NCBI RefSeq assembly: GCF_035917335.1
Contig: NZ_CP109067.1
Location: forward strand, 2,975,001-3,039,000
Length of the DNA stretch: 64,000 nucleotides
Reading direction: 5' to 3'
Origin: Micromonospora sp. NBC_01813
Lineage (GTDB): Bacteria; Actinomycetota; Actinomycetes; Mycobacteriales; Micromonosporaceae
The first letter of the stretch is position 1, and each line of letters begins with the position of its first letter. The notes beneath the pieces were generated by a model, which saw only the letters and a list, made by a program, of their open reading frames with translations, was not told the DNA's origin and made no database searches. This document shows, piece by piece, positions 43,437 to 52,789 of the stretch. Position numbers and translations under genes: made by a program.

Positions 43437-45452
43437 ATGGTGCAGGCAACACCGATCCCCCGGCTCGACCAGCTCGCGTACGGCGGGGACTACAACCCCG
43501 AACAGTGGCCGCCGGAGGTCTGGCCGCAGGACGTCGCGCTGATGCGCGCCGCCGGGGTCAACCTGGTCAGCGTCGGGATCTTCTCCTGGGCGCTGCTGGA
43601 GCCGGCACCTGGCGAGTTCGACTTCGGCTGGCTCGACGAGGTGCTGGGCCTGCTGCACGGCGGCGGCATCGCCGTCGACCTGGCCACCCCGACCGCCGTA
43701 CCGCCGGCCTGGTTGCGCCGCGCGCACCCGGACACCCGGCTGGTGGACCGCACCGGCGCGGTGCTCGGCGGCGGTGCCCGGCAGTCGTTCTGCCCCAGCT
43801 CACCGGCGTACGCGCAGGCCTCGGCCCGGATCACCGAGGCGGTCGCCGCCCGGTACGCCGACCATCCGGCGCTGGCGCTGTGGCACGTGCACAACGAGTA
43901 CGGCGGCGCCAACGCGCTCTGCTACTGCCCCGTCTCCACCCAGGCGTTCCGCGACTGGCTACGCGCGCGCTACGTTCACGACCTGGTCGCGCTCAACACG
44001 GCCTGGGGCACCAGTTTCTGGGGGCAGCGCTACGGCGACTGGGCCGAGATCGAGACACCGACGGCGGCACCGACCGCGGTGAACCCGGCGCAGCAGCTGG
44101 ACTTCCTGCGGTTCTCCTCCGACGCGCACCTGGCCAACTTCCGCCGGGAACGCGACATCCTGCGCCGGCACACCCCGGACGTGCCGGTGACCACCAACTT
44201 CATGCTGGCCAACTGCAAGACGCTGGACTACTGGCAGTGGGCACGGGAGGTGGACGTGGTCGCCAACGACCACTACCTGCAGGCCGAACGGGCCGACAAT
44301 CAGATCGAGCTGGCGATGTGCGCCGACCTGACCCGGTCGGTGGCCGGTGGCCGGCCGTGGCTGCTGATGGAGCACTCCACCTCGGCGGTCAACTGGCAGC
44401 CACGCAACATCGCCAAACGCCCCGGTGAGCTGGCCCGCAACAGCCTCGCGCAGGTGGCTCGCGGTGCCGAGTCGGTGATGTTCTTCCAGTGGCGGGCCGC
44501 CCGGTTCGGGGCGGAGAAGTTCCACTCGGCGATGGTGCCGCACGGCAGCACCGACACCCGGATCTGGCGGGAGGTGGTGCGCCTCGGCGCGGACATCCTG
44601 CCCCGGCTCGACGAACTGCGCGGCAGCACGGTGGTGGCCGACGCCGCGATCGTCTGGGACTGGCAGTCCTGGTGGGCCCTTGAGCTGGAGTGGCGGCCCT
44701 CGGCCGACCTGGACTTCCGGGACCGGATCGAGGCCTACTACGAGCGGCTGTGGCGGGACCGGTTGACCGTCGACTTCACCCGCGCCGAGCAGCAGCTGGG
44801 CGACTATCCGCTGGTCGTGGTGCCGAGCCTGTACCTGACCACGCCGGACGCGGCGGAGAACCTGCGCCGCTACGTCGAGCGCGGCGGCACCCTGCTGGTG
44901 TCGTACTTCTCCGGCATCGTGGACGCCACCGACACCGTCCACCCGGGGGCGTATCCGGGAGCGCTGCGGGAGCTGCTCGGGTTGACCGTGGACGAGTTCC
45001 TGCCGCTGCACGCGGGCGAGACGGTAACTCTGGAACAGGGCGTCACCGGCGACGTGTGGGCGGAAGCCGTCGAGTTGGCCGGCGCCGAGGCGGTGCTGCG
45101 CTACGCCGACGGCCCGGCGGCCGGGCATCCGGCGGTCACCCGGCACCCGTACGGCGCCGGCACCGCCTGGTACGTCTCGACCCGCCTCGACGCCGCCGCG
45201 CTCGCCCCGATCCTGACCCGGGTGTACGCCGACGCGGGCATCGCGCCGCCGGCCGGCGTACCCGACGGGGTGGAGCTGGTCCGCCGGACCGGGCCGGCGG
45301 CCGACCACCTGATCGCGATCAACCACACCGGCGACGACGCGGTCGTGCCGGCCACCGGCACCGAGTTGATCACGGGCGTGAGCTGCGTGGACACCGTGCC
45401 CGTTCCGGCCGGCGAGGTGCGGGTGGTGCGCCTGGGGCGGCCGGCCCGGTAG
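43437..45452 (+). CDS. Beta-galactosidase, glycoside hydrolase family 42
   Basis: 671 residues from the ATG with GGAG six bases upstream. GH42 TIM barrel with acid/base Glu154 in HVHNEYGGANA and nucleophile Glu312 in LLMEHSTSAVNW, then trimerisation and C-terminal domains. Start GGDYNPEQWPPEVWPQDVAL is family-typical. Of the usual four zinc Cys only three are seen (119, 162, 164; CYCP lacks the fourth). No signal peptide, so it cleaves imported galacto-oligosaccharides in the cytosol. It works after the GH53 enzymes and the ABC importer. Confidence 0.95.
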   Translation: MVQATPIPRLDQLAYGGDYNPEQWPPEVWPQDVALMRAAGVNLVSVGIFSWALLEPAPGEFDFGWLDEVLGLLHGGGIAVDLATPTAVPPAWLRRAHPDTRLVDRTGAVLGGGARQSFCPSSPAYAQASARITEAVAARYADHPALALWHVHNEYGGANALCYCPVSTQAFRDWLRARYVHDLVALNTAWGTSFWGQRYGDWAEIETPTAAPTAVNPAQQLDFLRFSSDAHLANFRRERDILRRHTPDVPVTTNFMLANCKTLDYWQWAREVDVVANDHYLQAERADNQIELAMCADLTRSVAGGRPWLLMEHSTSAVNWQPRNIAKRPGELARNSLAQVARGAESVMFFQWRAARFGAEKFHSAMVPHGSTDTRIWREVVRLGADILPRLDELRGSTVVADAAIVWDWQSWWALELEWRPSADLDFRDRIEAYYERLWRDRLTVDFTRAEQQLGDYPLVVVPSLYLTTPDAAENLRRYVERGGTLLVSYFSGIVDATDTVHPGAYPGALRELLGLTVDEFLPLHAGETVTLEQGVTGDVWAEAVELAGAEAVLRYADGPAAGHPAVTRHPYGAGTAWYVSTRLDAAALAPILTRVYADAGIAPPAGVPDGVELVRRTGPAADHLIAINHTGDDAVVPATGTELITGVSCVDTVPVPAGEVRVVRLGRPAR

Positions 45453-45462
45453 CCGGTGCCAC

Positions 45463-45503
45463 TTGACAGAAATGGACGGTGATGATTCTGTGAGCGCTCC
45501 CAG
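45463..45503 (+). promoter_or_regulatory. Control region of the GH53 genes with LacI-type operator
   Basis: TTGACA at 45463-45468 is a possible -35 box. CTGTGAGCGCTCCCAG at 45488-45503 is a LacI-type operator one base off the perfect palindrome and would cover the -10/start area. It implies that the GH53 pair has its own sugar-controlled promoter. Confidence 0.65.
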
Positions 45504-45566
45504 TATTACATCACTGTGACGGGCTCACTTCGGGCGCATTACCTCCCCAGTACGGATCTTTGCGGC

Positions 45567-45581
45567 CGTAAGCGCTCCCAG
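45567..45581. promoter_or_regulatory. Second LacI-type site before GH53
   Basis: CGTAAGCGCTCCCAG shares AGCGCTCCCAG with the site 79 bp upstream. Two sites in the leader could allow looping. It ends 29 bp before the first GH53 ATG. Confidence 0.55.
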
Positions 45582-45610
45582 ATCTCGTCCGTCTCGAGGA
45601 GGGCGCAGCC

Positions 45611-47221
45611 ATGCGCATCCGCAGATCCCTGTCCGCCACGGTCGCCCTCGCGACCGCCATAGTGATCATCGCCCCGGGTTCGTCGTCCGCCGGCCGGCCG
45701 GTGAAAGCCTCGGCAGCGGTGCTGGTCAACGCCGGGTTCGAGGACACCACCGACCTCGCCGCCCCGGCCGGCTGGACCGAACACGGCGACCGCGACGCCT
45801 CCTACGTCGAGGCCGGCGGGCGCACCGGCGAGCAACGGCTCAGCCACTACGCCGACACCGCGTACCGGGTGCAGACCCGGCAGCGGCTGACCGGGCTGGC
45901 CAGCGGCACCTACACGCTGCGCGCGGCGGTGCGCTCCAGCGGCGGGCAACACGCCGCGTACCTCGGGGTCTCCGGCTGCGGGCGCGGCCCGGCCGGGCGG
46001 GTCGACCTGCCGCGCACCGGCGACGAATGGTGGGTGGAGTTGGCGCTGAGCGTCAAGGTGAGCACCGGGCACTGCACCATCGACCTGGTCTCGGACGCCG
46101 CCGCCGGCCAGTGGGCCAACGTCGACGACGTCAGCTTCACCCGCAGCGACGGCAGCGAAGGGCTGCCGGTGGCGATCGGCGGCGCCGACGTGTCGCACCT
46201 GACCAAGAACGAGGCGTACGGCGCCGTCTACCGCGACGCCACCGGTCGGCCGCGTGACGCGTTGCGCATCCTCGCCGACAACGGCGTCAACTACGCCCGG
46301 CTGAAGGTATGGGTCGACCCGGCCGACGGGTTCAGCGACAAAGCCGACGTGCTCGCCAAGGCCAAACGCGCCAAGGCACAGGGCATGAAGCTGCTGATCG
46401 ACTTCCACTACTCCGACACCTGGGCCGACCCGGGCAAGCAGTACAAGCCCGCTGCCTGGGCGGATCTCGACCTCGACGGGCTGCGTCAGGCCGTCTACGA
46501 CCACACCTACGACGTGGTCTCCGCGCTACGCCGCCAGGGCACCGCGCCGGAGATGGTCCAGGTCGGCAACGAGATCAACGGCGGCATGCTCTGGCCGGAC
46601 GGCCGCTGGGACAACTGGGACGGACTCGCGCAGCTGCTGACCGCCGGCTCCACCGCGGTCACCGACGCCTCACCCCGTACCAAGGTGGCGCTGCACCTGG
46701 CCGAGGGTGGCAACAACGGCGGGCACCGCTGGTGGTTCGACAACGCGGTCGCGTACGGGGTGCCGTTCGACGTCATCGCCGTGTCGCACTACACCTACTG
46801 GCACGGGCCGCTGGGCTACCTGCAAACCAATCTGTTCGACCTGACCGCCCGCTACGACCGACCGGTCGTGGTGGTGGAGACCGCGTACGGCTTCACTTTG
46901 GACGAGCACGACCACGAGACGAACATCTTCAACGCGACGCTGGCCGCCGAAGGCGGCTACCCGGCGACGCCGCAGGGCCAGGCCGACGCGCTGCGCGACA
47001 TCACCAACGTGGTCGCCGCCGTACCGGGCGGCCGAGGGCTGGGCGTCTTCTACTGGGAGCCGACCTGGACCGCCGTCGACGGCGCCGGCTGGGATCCGGC
47101 CGACCCGACCTCCGGCGACGGCTGGGAGAACCAGGCACTGTTCGACTACTCCGGCCAGGCACTACCCGGCCTGCGGGTCTTCGCCGACACCGTGGCACGC
47201 GACAAGGGAGGCAAGCGGTGA
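45611..47221 (+). CDS. Secreted endo-beta-1,4-galactanase, GH53, copy 1
   Basis: 536 residues with GAGGAGGG upstream. Signal peptide 1-27, an N-terminal carbohydrate-binding-like domain (about 35-178, LVNAGFEDT to ANVDDVSFT; possibly CBM61), then GH53 (about 185-535). Acid/base Glu321 in VQVGNEINGGMLWP and nucleophile Glu423 in VVVVETAYGF. It cuts beta-1,4-galactan in arabinogalactan type I, feeding the ABC importer. Tandem paralogue of the next gene, overlapping by four bases. Confidence 0.95.
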   Translation: MRIRRSLSATVALATAIVIIAPGSSSAGRPVKASAAVLVNAGFEDTTDLAAPAGWTEHGDRDASYVEAGGRTGEQRLSHYADTAYRVQTRQRLTGLASGTYTLRAAVRSSGGQHAAYLGVSGCGRGPAGRVDLPRTGDEWWVELALSVKVSTGHCTIDLVSDAAAGQWANVDDVSFTRSDGSEGLPVAIGGADVSHLTKNEAYGAVYRDATGRPRDALRILADNGVNYARLKVWVDPADGFSDKADVLAKAKRAKAQGMKLLIDFHYSDTWADPGKQYKPAAWADLDLDGLRQAVYDHTYDVVSALRRQGTAPEMVQVGNEINGGMLWPDGRWDNWDGLAQLLTAGSTAVTDASPRTKVALHLAEGGNNGGHRWWFDNAVAYGVPFDVIAVSHYTYWHGPLGYLQTNLFDLTARYDRPVVVVETAYGFTLDEHDHETNIFNATLAAEGGYPATPQGQADALRDITNVVAAVPGGRGLGVFYWEPTWTAVDGAGWDPADPTSGDGWENQALFDYSGQALPGLRVFADTVARDKGGKR

Positions 47222-48828
47222 CCACCCGTACCCGTGGATTTTTCGGACGCGCGGCGCTCGCGCTGGTCGCGGTGGCCGCGACCGGCGTGGCCGCGTTCGG
47301 TGTCGGCCTGGCCGGCGGTACGCACGGAGCCGCACACGCCGCCGCGACGCTCACCAATCCCGGTTTCGAGGCCAACGGCGGCACCCAGACCCCGTCCGGC
47401 TGGGGTGAGTACTCGTCGACCGGGCAGACCAGCGCCAGCTACACCGAGTCCGGCGGACGCTCCGGCAACTACCGGCTGTCGCACTGGGCATCGGGCACCT
47501 ACCAGGTGGAGACCTACCAGTACCTGTCCGGGCTGACCAACGGCAGCTACACCGCGCGGGCCTGGGTGCGCTCCGGCGGCGGGCAGGTCGAATCCTTCAT
47601 GGCGCTGCGCAACTGCGGCGGCAACGAGGCCCGGGTGGCGATCCCGGCCACCGGCAACTGGACGCAGATCTCGGTCACCACCCAGGTCGCCAACGGCCAG
47701 TGCACGGTCAGTTTCGTCTCCAACGCCCGCGCCGGAAACTGGATCAACGTGGACGATGTGGAGTTCACCGGCGGCTCGACCGGCAACCCGGGCGTACCCG
47801 GCGGGTTCATGATCGGCGCCGACTTCTCGACGTTGAAGAAGAACGAAGACCGGGGTGCCGTCTTCCGGGACGCCGCCGGCAACCAGCGCGACGCCGTCGG
47901 GTTGCTGCGCGCCAACGGCGTCAACTACGCCCGCCTCAAGGTGTGGGTGAACCCGACCGACGGCTACAACAACAAGGCCCGGGTACTGGAGATGGCCCAA
48001 CGGGCCAAGGCGCAGGGCATGCGGCTGCTCGTCGACTTCCACTACTCCGACACCTGGGCCGACCCGGGCAAGCAGTACAAGCCGCGGGCCTGGGCGAACT
48101 ACACCGTCAACCAGCTACGCGACGCCGTCTACAATCACACGTACGACGTGTTGAACGCGCTGCGGGCGCAGGGCACCACCGCCGACATGGTGCAGGTCGG
48201 CAACGAGATCAACGACGGGATGCTGTGGCCGGAGGGGCGCAGCAACAACTGGGCCAACCTGGCGACGTTCCTGACCGCCGGAGCGCAGGCGGTCAAGGCG
48301 GTGAACAGTTCCACGCAGGTGATGCTGCACCTGGCCGAGGGGGGCAACAACAGCCAGCACCGCTGGTGGTTCGACCAGGCCACCTCGCGCGGGGTGCCGT
48401 TCGACGTGATCGGGGTGTCGCACTACCTCTACTGGCACGGCTCGATCACCAGCCTGCGCAACAACCTCAACGACCTGGCGTCGCGCTACCAGCGGCCGGT
48501 CGTGGTGGTGGAGACCGCGTACGGGTTCACCACCGCGCAGCAGGACCACGAGTCGAACATCTTCAACGCCTCGCTCGCCTCGGCCGGCGGCTACCCGGCG
48601 ACCCCGCAGGGCCAGGCCGATGCGCTGCGGGCGGTGTTCGACGCGGTGAAGGCGGTGCCGAACGGGCGCGGCCTGGGCGTCTTCTACTGGGAGCCGACCT
48701 GGACGGCGGTCTCCGGCTCCGGCTGGGACCCGGACAACCCGTCGTCCGGCAACGGCTGGGAGAACCAGGCGGTGTTCGACTACTCCGGCCGGGCGCTGCC
48801 GGCGCTGGCCGTCTTCGGCCAGGTCTGA
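47218..48828 (+). CDS. Secreted endo-beta-1,4-galactanase, GH53, copy 2
   Basis: 536 residues from a GTG overlapping the copy 1 stop, with GGGAGG six bases upstream. Signal peptide of about 42 residues, carbohydrate-binding-like domain (about 43-184, LTNPGFEAN to INVDDVEFT), short GSTGNPGVPGG linker, GH53 with Glu330 and Glu432. The catalytic Glu spacing (102) is the same as in copy 1 and the two align end to end, so this is a tandem duplication that has since diverged, most in the binding domain and signal peptide. Confidence 0.95.
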   Translation: MTTRTRGFFGRAALALVAVAATGVAAFGVGLAGGTHGAAHAAATLTNPGFEANGGTQTPSGWGEYSSTGQTSASYTESGGRSGNYRLSHWASGTYQVETYQYLSGLTNGSYTARAWVRSGGGQVESFMALRNCGGNEARVAIPATGNWTQISVTTQVANGQCTVSFVSNARAGNWINVDDVEFTGGSTGNPGVPGGFMIGADFSTLKKNEDRGAVFRDAAGNQRDAVGLLRANGVNYARLKVWVNPTDGYNNKARVLEMAQRAKAQGMRLLVDFHYSDTWADPGKQYKPRAWANYTVNQLRDAVYNHTYDVLNALRAQGTTADMVQVGNEINDGMLWPEGRSNNWANLATFLTAGAQAVKAVNSSTQVMLHLAEGGNNSQHRWWFDQATSRGVPFDVIGVSHYLYWHGSITSLRNNLNDLASRYQRPVVVVETAYGFTTAQQDHESNIFNASLASAGGYPATPQGQADALRAVFDAVKAVPNGRGLGVFYWEPTWTAVSGSGWDPDNPSSGNGWENQAVFDYSGRALPALAVFGQV

Positions 48829-48847
48829 CCCGCCGGACAGGCGGTGC

Positions 48848-48871
48848 GATCCGGGAGGCCGGCCCCGGATC
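48848..48871. terminator. Hairpin after the galactanase operon
   Basis: GATCCGGG and CCCGGATC form an eight-base perfect stem around AGGCCGGC. It begins 19 bp after the GH53 stop and reaches the end of the convergent membrane gene. Bidirectional terminator candidate without a T tract. Confidence 0.55.
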
Positions 48872-50312
48872 AACCTGCCAGAGCCACCCAGCCGAGCGCG
48901 GCGAGCAGCGCCACGACCTGGCAGCCGCCGATGGTCAGGAAGGTGAATCCGGCCTGGCCGACCCGACCGCTGTCGACCCGCAGCAGCCGGGCGAGTCGCC
49001 CGTCCCCGTCGGTGCCGAACCTGGCCAACGACGAGCCGAGGACCAACGCGAACAGCGCCGCACCGAACCCCGGGTGGAGCAATGCCAGCTCGGGATTGGC
49101 GGGGTCGAAGGCAGCCTGGTCGGCCGACCCGTCGGTCTCGGCGAGCATGACGGTCAGCCCGCAGGTGAGGACAGCAACGGCGGTGAAGCACACCCAGATG
49201 GTGACCCGGCTGATGTCACCCAGCAGGTAGGCGGTGACGATCACCAGCATCGGTGCGCCGATGATCGCCCAGCCCAGGACGGCCAGCACGGCTGGCCGGC
49301 AGCCGGTGTCGGAGCAACCGACGTCGAGCAGACCGACGAGCAGCGCCTCGCGCCGGCTGATCCCGACGATCAACGCCCCGGCGATGATCACCGCGAACAC
49401 GGCCGGCTCCCAGCGGCCCAGATCCGCCCACGTCCGACGGGCCGACCGCGACGACAGAATGGCCCAAATGCCGTCCTGGTCGGTGCCGTGCCGGTCGGGT
49501 CGCCGACGCCCGGGGCTGCTGTGCCGGCCTGCGGGCGGCTCCGTGCGGACCGCGCGCCAACCGAGACCGACACCGACGATCGCCAGCATCGCCGCCAACG
49601 CGTACCACGGGCTGGCGTCGTACGGCTCGGCGACCAGCTGACGCAGCCCCCGGTCGTCGACGGCGATCCGGGTGGTCGAGCCCACCGGAAAGTCACCGGC
49701 GTCGTAGACCTCGACCAGGACCGCCGGCCGGTCGCCGGGCAGGTCGAGCTCGATCTCGCTGGAGCTGAAATGCGACCGTACGGTCGCCGACAGGATCTGC
49801 GCGGCGCGCTGCTGCGCGTCGGCCCGCTCCTGGCGTTCGACGCTGAAGGCGACACACGCCAGCGCGCCACCGATCAGCATGATGACGACGAAGACCGCCG
49901 ACGCCGCCGGACGACGCCAGCCCGCCTGGCTCGGCCGCCGTGCTGCCCGGGTCAGCCACCCGTAGCCAGCGGCAAGACCGACGAGCAGCAGGTAACCCCA
50001 GAGCGCGAAATGCTCGTCCGGCCGGGACAGGTCGTACGCGAACAGCGCCAGCGGGGCGACGAACGCCAGTGCCGAGGCGAACCCCAACTGGATCCCGTGC
50101 AGCACCGGCAGCACCGCGAACATGCCGAGCACCAGGTTGCCGGGTGCGTCCGGGCCGCAGGGCGACGCCTCGCTGCAGGGCACATCCGGTGCGGCGACGA
50201 TGACCACGGCGAGGATCGCGGCGGCGACGGCCGGCAGCAGCCTCCGGTCGTTGCCCGGCCGCAGCAGCCAGTGCAGTGGTTGTGTGTCCGCCACCGCGGC
50301 GACAGTACGCAT
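48870..50312 (-). CDS. Polytopic membrane protein of unknown function
   Basis: 480 residues from the ATG at 50312; an earlier ATG at 50438 would add 42 residues without membrane features. About eleven hydrophobic segments, with an external domain between helices (about 160-255, VRSHFSSSEIELDLPGDRPA and EVYDAGDFPVGSTTRIAVDD) resembling the soluble loop of DUF3592-like proteins. Cys pairs (DVPCSEASPCG, DVGCSDTGCRP) sit in loops and may form disulfides. Not otherwise recognised. Divergent from the secreted protein at 50467. Confidence 0.75.
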   Translation of the reverse strand: MRTVAAVADTQPLHWLLRPGNDRRLLPAVAAAILAVVIVAAPDVPCSEASPCGPDAPGNLVLGMFAVLPVLHGIQLGFASALAFVAPLALFAYDLSRPDEHFALWGYLLLVGLAAGYGWLTRAARRPSQAGWRRPAASAVFVVIMLIGGALACVAFSVERQERADAQQRAAQILSATVRSHFSSSEIELDLPGDRPAVLVEVYDAGDFPVGSTTRIAVDDRGLRQLVAEPYDASPWYALAAMLAIVGVGLGWRAVRTEPPAGRHSSPGRRRPDRHGTDQDGIWAILSSRSARRTWADLGRWEPAVFAVIIAGALIVGISRREALLVGLLDVGCSDTGCRPAVLAVLGWAIIGAPMLVIVTAYLLGDISRVTIWVCFTAVAVLTCGLTVMLAETDGSADQAAFDPANPELALLHPGFGAALFALVLGSSLARFGTDGDGRLARLLRVDSGRVGQAGFTFLTIGGCQVVALLAALGWVALAG

Positions 50313-50466
50313 CCGGGGCAACGCCTGGGCTGTCCGCGTGGTGGCCACTGCAGGGAAGACGGTTTCAGCCAGCGGCAAGCCCCGCTTCGCCCGCTGGACA
50401 CCCACAACGTCCACGTGATCACGTACATTCTCGAACATCTATTTCTGCTCGGCATCGGGAGCGCAC

Positions 50467-51561
50467 ATGTCCGGTCTCGACACCCACCTCCGTCCTCCCG
50501 CCCGTCGGCCCGTTCGCCGTTTCGCGGCGGCCCTGCTCTGTGCCGCGCTCACCCCGGCCGCCGCCGGCCTCTCGGTGGCGGCGACCCCCGCGCCGGCGGC
50601 GGCCGCGATCAGCCGGGCCGAACTCGCCCTGCGTTGGGCGCCGATCCATCATCAGGACGTCGACGTCACCGGCAGCCACTCCCTGGGCGGCCGGTCCGAC
50701 TACCTCACCCGCGTCGACTTCGACGGCGACCTCGACGGACGCAACAACTGGGACAACGCCACCCGGGCCGGGGTCTCGTTCGACGCATACGCCTACTACG
50801 GCGTGCTGGAGACGGCCACCCACTGGTTCATCACGTACTTCTTCTTCCACCCTCGGGACTGGACCGACCACCCGTTCTTCGAGACCGAACACGAGAACGA
50901 CGGCGAAGGAATGCTGCTCGCCGTCGAACGGGACGGGTCGGCGTACGGAGTCCTGCGGGCGGCGGTCACCGTCGCGCACAGCGACTTCTTCTCGTACGTC
51001 CCGGCCGGCAGCACCTGGTCGACCGGGCGGGAGTCGGTCGACGGGACGTTGCAGATGCAGTCCTCACCGCACGACTCCTTCCTGCGCCCGGTGACTGCCC
51101 AGGAGGCGAAGGGCCACGGCTTCAAGGCACACCCGCAGTACCAGATCATCGGCGACGGGGTGGTCTACCACCCTGCCTCCGTCGCCGAGACCCCGGAGCA
51201 TCCGAACGACCGGGATGTGCGCTACCGGCTCATCGACATCTTCGAGCCCGGTGGGCTGTGGGCCCAGCGCGACAACGCGGTTCTCTTCGCCCACCTGGGC
51301 ACCTTCGCCGGAGACGCGTCCGGGGACTGCGGGCGGGGTACCTGGTCCTGCTCGACCAACTCGGCGAACGCCCCCTGGGGCTGGGACGACGGCGACGACC
51401 TACCGGGCCGGGGTGAGATCGCCACCGATCCGGCGAAGTTGTCGGCGGAGTACTTCACCATCCCCGGCGGGCTGGCCCGCACATACACCCACAACCCGTA
51501 CGCGGGTGAAGCGGCCGCGTTGGCCGAGGCGGCCCGGACCGCCCCGCCGGTCACCGACTGA
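50467..51561 (+). CDS. Secreted protein resembling Vps62/NPP1-like beta-sandwich proteins
   Basis: 364 residues. Signal peptide of about 48 residues ending AAAA. The domain starts with LALRWAPIHHQDVDVTGSHS and contains THWFITYFFFHPRDWTDHPF then FETEHENDGEGMLLAVERDG, a His/Asp/Glu-rich pattern like the GHRHDWE-type region of necrosis-inducing and Vps62-like proteins. The similarity is partial. Function unknown; could act on external polysaccharide or membrane. Codons and GC are ordinary. Confidence 0.65.
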   Translation: MSGLDTHLRPPARRPVRRFAAALLCAALTPAAAGLSVAATPAPAAAAISRAELALRWAPIHHQDVDVTGSHSLGGRSDYLTRVDFDGDLDGRNNWDNATRAGVSFDAYAYYGVLETATHWFITYFFFHPRDWTDHPFFETEHENDGEGMLLAVERDGSAYGVLRAAVTVAHSDFFSYVPAGSTWSTGRESVDGTLQMQSSPHDSFLRPVTAQEAKGHGFKAHPQYQIIGDGVVYHPASVAETPEHPNDRDVRYRLIDIFEPGGLWAQRDNAVLFAHLGTFAGDASGDCGRGTWSCSTNSANAPWGWDDGDDLPGRGEIATDPAKLSAEYFTIPGGLARTYTHNPYAGEAAALAEAARTAPPVTD

Positions 51562-51654
51562 TGTCATCGGGGCGGCCCTTGCCTGGGTCCATACTGCATC
51601 CACTGGTCCGTTTCGCGCTGCTAGACAGCCTGCGGCGCACCTGGGCCGGTTCAG

Positions 51655-51766
51655 CGGCTACGCGGCGCTGCTCAGCGCCCGCGCGATCGTGGCCAGCCGC
51701 CGGGATGAGCCGTTCCTGGCGCTGGAGTTCGACCGCGAGGCGCTGACGGCCGCCCGCGACGTCTAG
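51655..51766 (+). pseudogene. C-terminal remnant of an unknown gene
   Basis: About 36 codons, strongly GC-ending, read SGYAALLSARAIVASRRDEP then FLALEFDREALTAARDV and TAG. No start or upstream domain is in frame apart from the 3' part of the previous gene's shadow frame. It looks like the helical tail of a lost protein. The rest of 51562-51862 shows no gene. Confidence 0.35.
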
Positions 51767-51862
51767 CATTCTCTGGTAGGACCACCCCACCGCTGGTACG
51801 GGCGTCACCGGTCACCAGCCGGCCGGTGGATGTGACAGGCCGAACACCAGTCCTACATTCGG

Positions 51863-52744
51863 ATGGTGATCGGCACACCGTGGGTAGCATTTGGACGGTT
51901 CAAGCAGGCGACCATCGGCCTGGTCCTTCTGGCCGCGCTACTCGCCACGACGGCTTGCAGCGGCAGCACGGACGAACGGCTGGTCGTCTTCGACGAGCAG
52001 ATCGTGCCGATCATCATCGAAGCCGGCAAAGCGGGAGCGAAGGCGTTGCCGCCGCCGTACGGCCAGGTGGTGTTGGTCGGGATCTTCGCCGCCGAGCACC
52101 TGGCCGAAGAACACGCGAAGGATCAGGATGTGACGTACCTGCTGATCGAGCAGGCCGTCGACGGCGAGCCACAGATAAGCGTCTTTCGTGTCGATACCAA
52201 CCGCAGGCTCAAGGTCGCGATGAACGGCAGCTTCGTGCAGGAGATCGAACGCAACCGGATCAAGATTACGGTGGATCCGGCGGTCGAGAGCACGATCGTG
52301 GTGACCGACGCCCTCACCGAGGACGTGATCGAGATCGACGGCGACTTCCGGGTGTACGGCAACGACAAGTTCGACTTCGGTGACAGCACCAAGGCCCACT
52401 TCGACCTCGACTCGGGGCAGCACGGCGACCCGGACACCGACCCGGCGTACGCGGAGGTGGTCGACATCAGCATGCCGGACGCCGGCGGCTTCGGCGCCAA
52501 CATGCGCAACGGTGCGCGGATCGCCGACTGGCAGTCGGGCACGCCGAGTTTCGCCGAATGCTCGTCGCTGCCGGAAGACAGATGGAAGGACCGCATTCAA
52601 GCGGGCGGCGGCAACTTCTGGAAGCTGCGGCCCACATTCTGCATCCGGACGAGCGACGGTCGGTACGGTCTGCTCAGCGTCAAGATCGACCAGTCGATGC
52701 GCTACGTCCTCTGGAAGTCCCCCGGGGCTGACCCCGAGCAGTGA
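51863..52744 (+). CDS. Hypothetical lipoprotein
   Basis: 293 residues. Signal sequence with lipobox LLATTACSGST, Cys about residue 32. The exported part has EIERNRIKITVDPAVESTIV and alternating strands suggesting a beta fold, and a Cys pair (FAECSSLP, TFCIRTS). TALTEDVIEIDGDFRVYGND repeats a short D-rich strand pattern. No family recognised. It is followed after 45 bp by a convergent gene and is probably monocistronic. Confidence 0.75.
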   Translation: MVIGTPWVAFGRFKQATIGLVLLAALLATTACSGSTDERLVVFDEQIVPIIIEAGKAGAKALPPPYGQVVLVGIFAAEHLAEEHAKDQDVTYLLIEQAVDGEPQISVFRVDTNRRLKVAMNGSFVQEIERNRIKITVDPAVESTIVVTDALTEDVIEIDGDFRVYGNDKFDFGDSTKAHFDLDSGQHGDPDTDPAYAEVVDISMPDAGGFGANMRNGARIADWQSGTPSFAECSSLPEDRWKDRIQAGGGNFWKLRPTFCIRTSDGRYGLLSVKIDQSMRYVLWKSPGADPEQ

Positions 52745-52789
52745 GGACCTCGCCACGACATACACCGCCACTGTGGAGCTGCTCGTCCC

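Noticed and set aside
47700-51416. A 1238-codon open frame on the plus strand across the second GH53 gene, the membrane gene and the secreted protein
   Set aside because: It runs out of phase through genes with clear domains; in DNA this GC-rich stops are rare in shadow frames. Low-complexity Arg/Gly/Pro composition and no domains.
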